Below the pieces are notes generated by a model, which saw only the letters and a list, made by a program, of their open reading frames with translations, was not told the origin of the DNA and searched no databases. Shown here piece by piece: positions 35,940 to 47,440 of a DNA stretch of 64,000 nucleotides. Source of the DNA: Cavia porcellus (lineage: Eukaryota; Chordata; Mammalia; Rodentia; Caviidae); NCBI RefSeq assembly GCF_034190915.1, contig NW_026947485.1, positions 130,774,337 through 130,838,336 of the forward strand. Reading direction: 5' to 3'. The translations under genes were made by a program, and so were the position numbers. Each line of letters begins with the position of its first letter. Within the stretch, counting starts at the first letter, position 1.

Positions 35940-36150
35940 CTGGAAGGCAGAGTGCTTAGGAGTATGTGTTCCTGGAAGCCTCCTGCGCTCACATCTCAGC
36001 TCTGCTGATAGACTTTGGCAACTTCTTTAACCTCCCTGTACCTCAGTTTCCCCATTTGTAAAATGGAAATGGTCATAGAGGTTGGCTTGTCGGGTTGCCA
36101 TGAGATCACATGAGTAAAAAGATGCATCAAACTTAGAAGGGCCATAGCAC
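35940..36150 (+). mobile_element. MIR SINE (ancient)
   Basis: 'cacatctcagctctgctgat', 'ggcaacttctttaacctccc', 'gtacctcagtttccccattt', 'gtaaaatggaaatggtcata': the core and 3' half of MIR. Confidence 0.8.
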
Positions 36151-37902
36151 GTTGTGAGTTCCCGATAGCCGAGCAGCCAGGTCTCTCTGTACACTGTCCT
36201 CCACCAATACGTCTGGGCTCTTCCATTTATTGTAGTTCACCCCATGGAGAAACCACAGGACCCCTTTAACATGCTTCGAAAGCACTGCCTAAAGCCCACC
36301 ACCACTGGCACTGGTGAGCGCTGCCCGTTAGCTGAGACTGCCTGAGGCTGCACCTATCTGTGTGGTAGACCACGCTTAAGCGGAAACCTGAGAAGCACCT
36401 GTGTCAGCCTCCACAGGTATGGAGGGCTGATGCTCTGTGCGCAGCCTCCCTCCTCAGGTGCTGCTGTGCTTGAGTATCCATTGAGAAAACAGTGATAGAC
36501 GCGACCGGGAGCATGGGATGCTTTTTAAAAAGTAAATTAAATATTATGAATGGATCCTTTAAATGAGTTTGGATTTTATTCGCTATTGCTGTTGCCAGAC
36601 AGAAAATACACCAGCAAAAACTTGCAGCAGGGTAAACCAATTACTTATCTGTATTAAAATATAGGGAGAAATGCATTCAGTAAAAGGAATGTAGAATAAG
36701 CCTCTTTATATAATTGTAGAACACTGGACTCTGTACGTGTATGCTCAGACAGTGTTCCCAAGGACGCCTGGTCACATGAGCTCTGCAGCCCACAGAGCCT
36801 CAGTCTCCTGCAGGCCAGGAAAAATCAGCAGAGAAAATTTGAGTCTTCATACGGAGATGCTCATCGGTGAGGAACACTTACCCTCCTCAAATCCCTGTAC
36901 TGGGGAGATTTCTCTTTGAGGGATAAGGGAACACTTCATACCCTTTGCTCTTCTCTCACCTGGAAGAGGACAACGAAGACTGTTCCTCTGGTTAGGCAGA
37001 AGGGTTACCAGTCACCAGGCCACAGCTTAACACAAGACATGGGGGCATGACCTCCAAAACGGCGTCAAGCCGTTAACCTTGTCCTTTCTCTAGAGCTGCC
37101 TGTGAAGAGCTCCTGGGATGGAGAGGAGAGCCAGGACCCCTCTGGGCTTCCCTGACCTGTCTGAAGATGCCTGTCCTCCTCCCTTTCTGGAGACAGCCTC
37201 TGAGTCACCTTTTTATTCCTTTTTTTTAAATCTCTGGAGCTCTCCAATCATAAATGCCTGTCTTATGAAGTTATTAACCGGGGTGCCTCTCAGAGGGGCT
37301 GGGAGGGGACACCCAGTGTCAGCTTTGCACAACCACCCTTGCCACACATGGGGTACACTCTAGATATGAGGGGACAGTCCTCATATCTACAGATTCCAGC
37401 AGATCCCTTTAGCTTCTGCCTTCCCAGGAGTTGCTGGTTTTCAAGGCTGACTTGGAAGAATAAGATGGGAGGCAATGCATCTTATAAGCAGCTTCACTGT
37501 TACCTAAAAGCCATATTCCAGGTCTCACAAGCACACAGGACCAAGGCTTAGCTGCGGCTATCCAGAGTGACCTAGAGAGCAGAGACCCCGTGGTCAGGAA
37601 GGTCACTATGGGTGAATCCCCACAGCCCAAGGTTGCACAACATTCTGTATCTTTTCTGTTTCCCCTTTTTGTTCCCCCTTTAGCTCTCCATGGCTCGCCA
37701 GAAAAGTTGCCAGGGAGATACGAACCCACATTTAATCAGCACTTAAAGGGACCTGGCCAGATTTCTCATTCACTGAGGAGCAAAATTAAATCTGACTGCT
37801 TCAGATGTCCTGTGACTTTAATAGGCAAAGACTGCTATAAATATGAGCAATGAATTTTAGGTAAAATAGCTTGGGAACCTAATTCTTAAAAGTATTTTCC
37901 AG

Positions 37903-38060
37903 GAGCTGGGCATGGTGGCTCACACCTGTAATCCCAGCACTCGGGAGGCTGAGGCAGGAGGATCGTTGCAAGTTCGAGACCAGCCTGGGCTATAAAGTCA
38001 GCTCAAGGCCAGCCTGAACTGCATAGAGAGACTGTCTCAAAAAGACCAAAAAGAAAAAAA
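37903..38060 (+). mobile_element. B1 SINE (well preserved)
   Basis: gagctgggcatggtggctca, cacctgtaatcccagcactc, gggaggctgaggcaggagga, both 'ccagcctg' repeats and tgtctcaaaaagaccaaaaa. Near full length. Confidence 0.93.
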
Positions 38061-39300
38061 ATAATAATTTCCAGGCTGGAGAATGGTATTATGGCAAAGT
38101 AAATTAGGGATGATGGTTTTCTCTCAAAACCAAATGACAAGACACTGCCCTTATCATGCTCCTTGGGGATTTAAACACTGTGGCCTGGGTCACACAGACC
38201 CTTCGTCACTGCTGGCTGCTGGTCCTCCTCCTGCAGGGCCATCTTCAGACAGCCATGGACTGGGAGGAATTGCTGTCAGGAGTCGAGGATGAGGAGCCAG
38301 GCTGAAGGCAGCATGGGAAAGCGCTCGGAAGGAGACACTGCCAGGGAGCAAAGCATTTGCCTTAAGTCATGGCAGAGGAGCAGATAGCCGCTCAGCATGT
38401 TTGCTTGGTTGTTCCTGTTGCCTTCCACTGCCTGCCCCTGTGCCAACCTTACACTGCTCTTTGGATGATAGTCCTTTCTGTGTATCTTACAGAATTATTC
38501 AGCAGGAAGCAGGACAGAAAACAGGACGTGATCTGGGGGCCAGGGAACTGCCAAGTCCCTTTGCCCTGCTTGGCAGACAGGACCTTAGTGAGGAAGCCCA
38601 GCTACACTGCTGTGACCCAGCAGAAAATGAATGGCCCAGAAGAAAGGTCATCCAGCAACCAACAGTAGGACGCCTCCTGGATTCACAGTGATTGGGCACG
38701 CGTTCTCTAAATCCTTTCTTCACTCACTCGGCAGATACGGGGCCAGTGCCCACTCTGCGGGGTCTCTTCTCAGTGCTGAGAACAGCGCAATGAAGAAACA
38801 TCAGTCCCTGGCCCCAAGGGGCTTCCATCCTAGTAGTGAAGAGAGCAAGCATTTGGTGAGTGATAAGTGTGACAGAGAAAAATGAAACAAGGAAAGGGTT
38901 AGGGGTCTTCCTCTTTCTGTGAGACAGGTGTCCCCAATCTTGCCCAGGCTAATATTTAACATGTGGAAAAATCCCCCCAGAAGTTTTTCTGCCAAAAGTT
39001 CCCAAGTAGCTCTGACTACGGGCACTGGCCACTGTGCTGGACAGGATCCTTCACTGTGCAGTCAGATCTCCAGACACTGGAGGAAGGTTTTCAACTGTAA
39101 AAGAGAAAATAGGGACCCAGAGGGAAAAGACTGAAAAAGAGAAGGACCCAATAGGCTAGTTTTTTTTCCATATCCATTCTTTCCTTTTTTTGATATAGAC
39201 CTACCTAAAACACTTTGGTATAGAGGCAAGAGACTTCCCAGCCAGGGGCCCTGTGACTTAGCCTCTTACCGGGGCCATGAGACACTGCTCTGGCTATGGA

Positions 39301-39687
39301 ACACATTATGGTTTAGGTCTAAAATGCTCCCCAGAAGTCTCATATGTTTAAGAGGTGATTGGATGTAGGGGTTCAGTACTCATCAGTGGACTAATCCATT
39401 AATGGGTTTGTAGCTAACTGCAGGATTGGGAGGTGGGTCCTGCTCAGAGCAGGTGGTCACTGGAATCACAACCTGGGTGGGTGTGTTCCTCCCTTCTCGC
39501 CCTGTGTCCTGACTGCTGTGTGGCAAGGAGCTCTCCTCTGCCATATGCTTCCACCACACCCTTTCTGCCCCAGAAATAGCAAACCATGGACTGAACCTTC
39601 TGAAAACCATGAGCCAAAATAAACATCCTCCTTTACATTGTGGCATCGGATATTATGTCCCAGTCACAAGAAAGCCTGCTAATACAG
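39301..39687 (+). mobile_element. Solo LTR of MaLR/ERVL type
   Basis: Begins 'ttatggtttaggtctaaaat' and ends 'agcctgctaatacag', with AATAAA at 39618-39623 preceded by 'aaccatgagcc'. This layout matches mammalian MaLR-type LTRs. Exact subfamily unknown to me. Confidence 0.6.
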
Positions 39688-40010
39688 GGCATGAATCAAA
39701 GCGATGCATGTAAGTCCTGTGACCTCTGGGAGAAAATTCCACGTGCCTATTCTGGACTGTTCTGAGAAAGGGAAATAAGCTTGTATCAGGCGTTTATGTC
39801 TTAGTAACAGTATCTTCACTTGTATCCCAATTATGTTGGTGATGGGAAATAGAAGACCCAGCAGAGGAGAGACAAAGGGATCCGCGGTGTGGGAGTGAAG
39901 GGAAATGCAGCCCAGATGGCAAGACAGCTCTCAAGACCTGGAGCAGCTGGCCCAACTGGAGCTGTGAGTTTTCCATAGGGAAGGCGCTGCTGTTATATAT
40001 ATATATTTTT

Positions 40011-40085
40011 AATTTGGCCATGCTGGAGATTGGACCCAGAGCTATGTGCATGCAAGGCAAGTGCTCTATCACTGAGCCACGGCCC
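40011..40085 (-). mobile_element. Old ID SINE fragment, reverse
   Basis: 'ggagattggacccagagcta ... gcaaggcaagtgctctatca ... ctgagccac' is the reverse of an ID body of an older type than the young family. Confidence 0.6.
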
Positions 40086-41489
40086 AGCTTTCATTTTCTT
40101 TTGGAGGAGTGAGTGCCCAGATGGACTGATGAAGATGCATGTTTGTGCTTAGCAAGCCTAGTGCCGCTGACAGCTCTGTTCTCAAACTGCACACCCGCCC
40201 AGTGGAGAGGTGGGCTCTAACCTGCTTCTGAAAGCAGAGCGGGCTGTGCTGAGAAACAGGAAAAGCAGAGCTGCCCATTCCCACTGACCATGTTTCTGGG
40301 GTCACCCGGACCTGTGCCACCAAGACTCCTTTGGGACCTCTGGCGTCCCTGGAGGCCCTGATAAGCTCCTGGGGAAGTTGAACAAGTATAGGACTCGGAG
40401 CGGGTCCCCAGCTTCTCTCGTGACTGTTCATGACTGTGGTGACACAGCTCGGCTGACATTGGCTATTGCTGTGCATAAGGAAAATGTGCTGCTTAGGGAT
40501 AACATAGGGAGAACTGTAGAGGGAGCCTTTAGGATAAACACAGCAGAAGCGAACTAAAGGTCACCGTGCAGAGGAAGAGAGGCGACTAGAGGACCACATG
40601 GGCCTTAGGACTTTACCAGGAACCTTAGAAACACTGTGTAGGTTTTACTTCTGACCCAGCAGATAGAAACAGAGAAGTAGAAGCACACAGTACAGTCTCT
40701 TTTCTGTTTGGCTCCATGTTACAGTACTTTTACAGATCAAGCACCTATGCAATTGTAAGTGTGTGGCAAGGTTTACAAGGAGCCGATCAGGAAAGGCTTT
40801 ACCATTGTTTGGCTTTTTGAGCCGCACACAGTGCATTGCCTTAATAAAATGGAGCTAGGCTAGGCACTGGGTTACAAGGATGCCTACTTCCAGAGTCTTG
40901 CCTTTGGGTCTTTCTGAATCTGGCAAAAGACCCATTCTGGTGATCGATGGCAGCGTAACCTCATCAGAGTTCGGTGGTTCCTGAATGCTGGATTACAGAA
41001 GGGGGAGCAATGAGACTTTTAGTCAAAGGGCCGGGAGGGGAGAGGGGAGTTAAACAGGATAAAGAGTCTGTAAATCAGGCCATGAAGCGGGGGGGAATGT
41101 GAACACAGAACAAAGATGAGGAGGAGGAAATCAAGGAGCCAGGAACCAGAAGTGTGAAAGGAAATACAGGGGATGGTCCTGACCAGGCCAGGGGCTGTGC
41201 CCCATCTCCAGACAGCATTCACAGTGTAGAACTGTGTGGAACCTGCACCACTGTCTACAGCAATCTCATTTGAAGGGAGTAGGCAGGGCTCATGCAGTGG
41301 GAGGGGGGACTCAGAAATATAAAGGTATTATGTGAGTAATGGGAAAAATAGGATATAAGGTGGAAAAAGAAGGTTAATGAACCTGTATGGGGAAAAAGTA
41401 AACATTATGAAGTAGGTTAGTGCTGACATTTTTAAATTATTTGTCATTCTGATAGGAAATTAAAAACTACAACCACACCTTATATGTAA

Positions 41490-42061
41490 ACAATGACCCA
41501 CATGTCTTTATTATAATGGCAGGGACAAACACAAAACTTTAAGACAGTATATTTCACATTAATGTTATCCCTTAAAAAATTCTTGAGAATGTGGACAAAA
41601 CTAGATACAAATCACATCATAGCTACTGCTTTATTAGAAGAGAAACTAACTGTCCTCACTGGAGACCACAGAAAGAAATTAACTTGATCTTGCAATTATA
41701 GAACACAAATTTCACAGTAATTTTTAAGGTGTGTGAGCCATAGAAGGAATTACTTAGGATTATGTTTCTCAAAGTTGGCTTCTTTCTTAGATATATTCTA
41801 GGGTGGGGGCTGCAAGTTTTCTGCAATCTTGTTTTGCATTTCATGGTTTAATATCTCTGGTAATCTAAAGCATTAGTACACAGCTTCTGTATGTAACGGC
41901 GTTGCCAGGTGACTGTACCGTCTGCTCCAAATCGCCACCCACATGGCCCAGAGACTACCAAGTGAGAATCAAGACTTAATTTTTTCATATAGGTTCTCAC
42001 ATGGGGCGCTCACACCCTCTATGAAATTGGGGAACACTGAAGATGGGTTCTGGCTGTGATT
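41490..42061 (-). other. GLRX: Probable GLRX last exon (3' UTR) with poly(A) signal
   Basis: On the minus strand a good acceptor (ctctcctatcctgtcttcag) ends at 42062, and AATAAA lies at 41512-41507 with cleavage expected near 41490. Together with the 3'-UTR donor after the stop in the previous exon, this predicts a ~570 nt non-coding last exon. The mRNA would be about 1 kb and the gene span about 8.2 kb, both close to the human GLRX gene as I recall it. No SINE lies in it. Inferred from signals only; transcript data would settle it. Confidence 0.6.
41507..41512 (-). promoter_or_regulatory. GLRX: Probable GLRX poly(A) signal
   Basis: AATAAA on the minus strand, followed downstream by TG-rich sequence (gtgtggttgtag). 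The flank directly after it is the source of the left part of the chimeric duplicate at 43057-43322. Confidence 0.55.
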
Positions 42062-42190
42062 CTGAAGACAGGATAGGAGAGTGCATGCGTGTGGTTTGAA
42101 GAACAATGTTCAAAATAGTCACCAATTTCATCACTCAGAGCCAGGTTCAGAATAATTTCAGCTGATAGCAATAGCAGAAAATCAACTATA

Positions 42191-42371
42191 GCCAGGCACG
42201 GTGGGACACACGTGTAATTCCAGCACTCTGAAGGCTGAGGCAGGAGAATTGCCGTGAGTTCGAGGCCAGCCTGGGTACAAAATGAGTTCAAGGCCTGCCT
42301 GAACTGCATGGTGAAACCCTATCTCAAAAAGACAAGACAAAAAAAGAAGAAAAAACCCCACAAAAACAAAA
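42191..42371 (+). mobile_element. B1 SINE with target duplication
   Basis: gccaggcacggtgggacaca ... gaaggctgaggcaggagaat ... caaggcctgcctgaactgca and an A-rich tail. Flanks gaaaatcaactata / gaaaaccaactgta are a decayed target duplication. Confidence 0.9.
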
Positions 42372-43056
42372 GAAAACCAACTGTAGATGCATCCTGGGAG
42401 ATGGGGTGTCTGGATACACATGACTGAGGAACATTGCCTTAGAGCTGGAGGTGCTGGCCCTCGGAGAAGAGTTTGTTAGAAATGCGCAGAAGAGAAAGAT
42501 CGTGTGGATCAGTGAGTGACTCCTAAACCAGAACCTGTCATTGTCTCCTGGGAGCTACGGGGCAAACCCAGAAGAAACCCACAGTAGTTCATCAATCTTC
42601 TTGGCCCTGTCATGAGGGACAAGTTGGTCTACTTTTTGAGGCAAAGAAGAAGGAAAAAAAAAAAGCTGATTTTGTTCAAAAATCCCGTCACCAGGAAGTA
42701 CCATCATTCTTTTCGATGTCATCCAGCTCTCACGGGTGACAGCAGCACGGGGTCTGTTCTGTTAGGGAAAAAACACAGAATTGGATCTTCTTGAGAGACA
42801 AATTACTGTATCTTCACTTCCCCTCATCACCAGTCATGCAATCTCACTGTTTAAACACACTTTGCCATAGATGGGCTTGGGGTGGAGGTGCCAGCCAAGC
42901 AGGGACCTCACAGGAGGATGAAGGAAGAAGATAATGCAGACAAGGAGGCCTTGTGAACAGCTGATGAAAGCCCATGCCAAAATACAGGGAGCTGGGGAGA
43001 TGGCCTCTCCCTTCCCCTCCCATTCTTAAGCTAACCTTAAAGTGCTAAATGTGCAC

Positions 43057-43322
43057 TTTAAGTTATTTGTCATTCCGATAGGAAATTAAAAACTACAACC
43101 ACACCTTATATGTAAACAATGACCCACATGTCTCACTGTAGGGCCTCCGCCTGCTCTCGCTCTTTCTGCTCCCTGACGCTCCTGACAAGTTGCTGTGCAT
43201 GGCCTGTGTGTGTACTATTCACTCCCTTTGCCTGAGAAACCCCAGCTTCATCTCTGCTAGCTGTCTCCTTCCTCTCCAGCTCCTCCCGAGAAAGACCCAC
43301 TTTCTTGCAGTAGCTCGGCTCG
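43057..43322. repeat. Chimeric duplicate joining two nearby sequences
   Basis: The first 77 bp (43057-43133) match 41431-41507 with two differences. The next ~190 bp (43131-43322) match 44182-44374 with a handful of differences. All three are in the same orientation, and the two blocks share only the three bases tct at the seam. The sources lie on either side of the copy, 1.6 kb to the left and 0.9 kb to the right. Not a known repeat family that I recognise. Confidence 0.9.
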
Positions 43323-43439
43323 ACACTCAGCTACTCTTGCAGTAGCTCAGCTCCAGAATAATTCGGAACCACTAATTCAGTTTTTTGTTTATGTTCTGTT
43401 TCCTTAACTTTTACTATATTTAATTAATTAATTAGTTTA

Positions 43440-43556
43440 TTTATTGAGACAGGGTCTCACTGGTGTAGCCCAAGTTGCCATCAAACTCCCTATGATCCTC
43501 CTGCCTCAGCCTCACGAATGCTGGGGTTACAGGTGTGTGCCACCACTCTGGCTTCT
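43440..43556 (-). mobile_element. B1 SINE, reverse orientation
   Basis: ttattgagacagggtctcac, then tgatcctcctgcctcagcct and gctggggttacaggtgtgtg: reverse complement of B1, lacking the poly(A) end detail. Confidence 0.85.
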
Positions 43557-44181
43557 ACTTGGGCTTTTAATGCTTTTAAAACCTGGTGTGAGGCCAAAAA
43601 ATGAACCCAGGCAGACAATACTCTCCTGTGATAATGAGTTCCCAGGTTGTGACCGAAGCTCTATATTTGGCTGTTGAGTATTTTATGTTGGAGGATGCAG
43701 CTGTATTTTTTCAAACATTTTTTTCTCTTCTGTTGCTAATCTGAGTAACCATTGAACATTATATATGACCCAGAGATAAATTACTAATCCCTGGGCAATC
43801 GATTCCCTCCAAGAACACTTGGCTCAAGGTCCACTCCTTCCTCCTTTGACTACGGAACACCCAAGTGCCTCTGAGTCAGAGGCAGCGGAATGACTGTGGC
43901 TCACACTGTGGGCTGGAGAGCTGGTGGGGGGAGTTACTCATCCGTCCCAACAGCAGGCTGGTTCCTTTCTAAACAGCTCATCACCACCATGATTTCTTCT
44001 GAGCTGAGGATCCCCTTTAGGTTAGTGACTCCAATACACTTCGTTTTGGCTTTGGGGAAGCCAGTTAGATAGGGTGGTTTTGCAGTGAAGCACAAATGAC
44101 CTGATTTCACACTGCAGGGGAGGAAACGCAAACTGCCTCTGTGCTCTGGCCCCGTGCAGCTTTCTTCCCGGAGCTGTGCCT

Positions 44182-44374
44182 TCTCACTGTAGGGCCTCCG
44201 CCTGCTCTCGCTCTCTTTCTGCTCCCTGACGCTCCTGTCAAGTTGCTTGCATGGCCTGTGTGTGTACTATTCACTCCCTTTGCCTGAGAAACCCCAGCTT
44301 CATCTCTGCTAGCTGTCTCCTTCCTCTCCAGCCCCTCCCGAGAAAGACCCACTTTCTTGCAGTAGCTCAGCTCG
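44182..44374. repeat. Source block B of the chimeric duplicate
   Basis: tctcactgtagggcctccgc to cagtagctcagctcg recurs at 43131-43322 at high identity, with small indels (ctctct vs ct; tgcttgc vs tgctgtgc). It lies in the predicted 3'-UTR intron of GLRX. Confidence 0.9.
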
Positions 44375-44692
44375 CCACCAGCTTCCTGGCACTCTCTGTC
44401 ACATTGTCCCATGTGCTCCAGGGGTGACTGACTGCCTCTGGAGCTGCTAATCTCCCAGACTGGAAGACCCACGCTCCTCTTAGGTGTATCTATGTGAGCA
44501 CATTGCCTGGCACATGAGAAGTGCTCCATCAGTACTGATTAGATGAAGGCTGAGTGATGGTTTCTCCCACTAGCACAATCCACCTTTTTGTGACATGTGA
44601 AATTCAGAAATTATTGATGTCAGAGTCCCCCAGATCACCCCCTCATCGTTCTTTCCCTCCCACGGCATAGTTCCAGGCTCCCTGCCACCCAC

Positions 44693-44812
44693 CTGGAGTC
44701 ACTGCAGAGCGCCAATCTGCTTCAGCCGGGTCAGCAGCTCCCCGTTCTGCTGCAATGTCTCCAAGTCACTGCAGCCCCCGATGCAGTCTCTCCCGATGAA
44801 CACCCGGGGGAC
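44693..44812 (-). CDS. GLRX: GLRX coding exon 2, C-terminal part and stop
   Basis: Minus strand, entering in phase 0 after ctgcag (acceptor at 44813-44818). It encodes VPRVFIGRDCIGGCSDLETL and then the C-terminal helix ending LTRLKQIGALQ, with stop TGA at 44701-44699: 37 codons. V70-P71 completes the T-V-P loop (cis-proline) that holds glutathione, and G81-G82 belongs to the glutathione-binding site. Cys79 and Cys83, regulatory cysteines of mammalian Grx1, are kept. Eight bases after the stop codon end, CTCCAG|gtgggt looks like a donor, so the exon probably ends at 44693 and the 3' UTR continues in another exon. Confidence 0.96.
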
Positions 44813-45222
44813 CTGCAGAAACAAATGAGCCATTGGGCAGTTTCATTACTATGGATCAGAATGAATGGTAATTTACTCTTCTTCTAAATGTTCCCTGTGA
44901 GCCAGTGCTTTCCAAGCCACTTTACACCACGCCCTGCAAATTCTCTGGGGACAAACCTTCTTATTATGAGGAAAATTATCATTAAAGAAGGCTTTTAAAC
45001 CAGAATGTTTTTCCAATTGAGAAGATGGTGTATTTGACTGTCCAGCTTGTCACAGGGATTTAAAAGTGTCACTCCATGGAAACAGGTTTCAGGAGCATGT
45101 GATGGCTGCAACCAGAACACCTTAGTCCAACTCGGTTTCCCTGCAGGTGGGGCCACACCAGAGACCTTAAGCTGGGCCACCACCCAGGAGGGTGTCTAAG
45201 TGCAGCTTGAAAAGTATTTGCC

Positions 45223-45295
45223 GGGGCTGGGGATTTAGCTCAGCATAAGCGCCTGCCTTGGTCGTGAGTTTTGATCCCTGGTACCAATTAAAAAA
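45223..45295 (+). mobile_element. ID SINE with internal deletions, perfect target duplication
   Basis: ggggctggggatttagctca then a direct jump to cataagcgcctgccttg and gtcgtgagtt, lacking 'cgg' in the D-arm region and ~10 bases of the anticodon arm. Flanked by the 14-bp gaaaagtatttgcc at 45209-45222 and 45296-45309. Confidence 0.92.
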
Positions 45296-47129
45296 GAAAA
45301 GTATTTGCCTTTGGTCTCTGTGTCTGACTTGCAGATTGGCTCTTTCTTAAATATAATTGTCTTTCTCTGTTGTTAAAGCACAGGTGAGCTGTGCCAGTGC
45401 AAGGGGCCCGTGGAATGGTATCTAGGCATTCTTTGATCCCTGGCCCATGATAACGATGTTTAATTGCTGCAGCTCTGGGACCACAGACAGCCATCTGGTA
45501 TAGTTCTTACATGGCCTGGGTGAGTAACCAAGGCCTGACAAAGCCATTGTACTTGCTGAATAATGGGTTTCTGTCCAATCACACTCCTCCTGCTGCTAAG
45601 TATCTCCATATTCCAATGTTTTTTAGAAACCTGAGGGAAGAGAAGTTCCCCTCCAATGGCGCATAGGCAACTTCCAGAGGCTGATGGGTAATGAGGAAGG
45701 GACTCCCTGCCCCCAACCCAGGCAGGTCCTCTCCTCAAACGCAGGGAACACAGAGTAGCAGAGGGATGGGAGACAGGAAAGGGAGAACACAGTGAGAATA
45801 TTTTTCAAAGTGTTTGATTTTCTTCAGAAAGCATAATACTGTGATTCAGGCAAATTGCTCCAAAAGTGAAGAAGATTTAAAAAAGGGCTGAGTTCTTGTA
45901 CATAAGTTCTTGTAGTATTTTTATTAGGAAGGGTGTCCAATGGCAGTAGCCTTTAAAAGCTAACACTAAAAATAAATCCTGCACCACAATCCACAGCTAT
46001 TTCCTGTGCCTTGACACTGGGAAAAGATCCACAGGCCTCCTTCGCTGGAAGGTGCCTGGTAGTATCCACTGGGCCCCAGAAATTATTATCATCAACTGAG
46101 ATGAGAAAAACTGTAGAAGGGTAGGGAAGAAACCAAAAAATTTCCCCAAGTCCTGGCCACTGCGTTAGAGAAAATAAAGTTTCTTTTGCCCACATTTCTG
46201 GGGCCTTCTAGCTTCTTCCTCCCCAGAAACACTTGGCTGTGGCTGTAACAGTTAACAGGAGCCTACTGTGATTCCACTGCAGAGCTCCTACGGCTCAAGG
46301 CGCTGCCTAAAATTAAAACCATCTGAGCTTTAAATGAGGAAGCCATGCATTCATTCTGGGACTCCTGTGTTTTCACGGAGAACGCCATCCTCCCGGCCGT
46401 TCGGCACCACATTGCACCCTTTGCTCTAGGGAGTCGATTCTTCGACAGCACCTTGGAAGGACAGATCCAAACGCAGATTTCTTCTCTCCTACCTCTCATT
46501 GATTTCTGACTTGGGAAGCCTGTGCAGTGTTCAAAGGATTTACATTTCTAACAAATGAGGAGGTGCTGCCCGCAGCCCGAGGACCACATTTTTAACACTG
46601 GTTTTCACTGAGCGGACATTTATTCCTCCAGGACAACCACGGCTTTGCAAACTGCAGCCCCAAGCTGCCCCAGGGCTGCCCCAGGGCAGAGTCTGTGCTC
46701 ACACAGCTTCTGGTAAAGCTGCTGTAGGGCCTGAGAGCAGGAAGGCTCCTCTCCCATGCCCCTCCCCCGCCAGCCAGAACTGCAGCAAAACCGCCTTAAA
46801 TCTCTTGGTTAACAGCATCCTCTGGGCTGTGCAGGACAGTGTAGGGGGCTCTCGGGTGAGGACACAGGAAACAGCAGCGGTGGTGACTCAGCTGAGGAAA
46901 AGACAACACACCCTGTGCCGCCCTGCCCTGCTGTGGAGCCCTCACTGTCCCAACTGTCGCTGGGTCACTCGGGCCCTTCCTCTTTGGGGCAGGCTTTCCC
47001 ACCCTGCCCTACATGCGACTACTTAAACCTGTTTCCCAACATTCTCCAGTGCAGCCTAGAGCCTCAGTCCTTTCCCACCTGAACCACCACTGCGGCCTCC
47101 AGATGTCTTCTATTTTCAGCCACACCTGG

Positions 47130-47440
47130 GTCCTTCCAAGGTCTCCTCCTCCCATGGCACCCAGAGGGACTCCTTTTCAAGACTGAGACAAATGGAGTCA
47201 CCCTCTGCTTGAAAACCCCTCATCTGGTCTGCTCTAGTACCAGCCACGTCCATGTAATAGAATTGGAAAGACCTCTCAATCCATCTTCTCGGACCTCCTC
47301 TGACTCTCCTAATTCACAATGCTACAGCTACACCGGCCCCTTTGCCATTCTGTGAGGCACATTCCTACCACAGGACCTTTGTGCTTTCTGTTCTTGCTGT
47401 CTGGCCTGTATCTCTAGATTCCTGATGGTTTCATTTAAAA
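47130..47440 (+). mobile_element. L2 LINE remnant
   Basis: 'caatgctacagctacaccgg', 'cacaggacctttgtgctttc' and 'gttcttgctgtctggcctg' follow the L2 3' end in order. Diverged, shared mammalian repeat. Confidence 0.6.

Larger units (their letters stand above)
35371..41489. other. Intergenic between the L1 and the GLRX 3' end
   Basis: Contains a MIR (35940-36150), a B1 (37903-38060), a solo MaLR-like LTR (39301-39687) and an old reversed ID (40011-40085). 'cagtgctgagaacagcgc' near 38774 belongs to an ancient L2/MIR-type repeat. No gene seen. Confidence 0.6.
42062..44692 (-). other. GLRX: Intron in the GLRX 3' UTR
   Basis: Predicted from donor CCAG|gtgggt (intron starts at 44692, minus strand) to the acceptor at 42062-42063. 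It contains a B1 (42191-42371), the chimeric duplicate (43057-43322), a reversed B1 (43440-43556) and the second source block (44182-44374). Near 44490-44550 is an old L2/MIR-type remnant. Confidence 0.55.

Noticed and set aside
43057..43322. Chimeric copy as a retrocopied, spliced GLRX transcript
   Set aside because: The seam lacks GT-AG consistent ends on the minus strand, the left block is sequence downstream of the poly(A) signal, and there is no poly(A) tail or target duplication.
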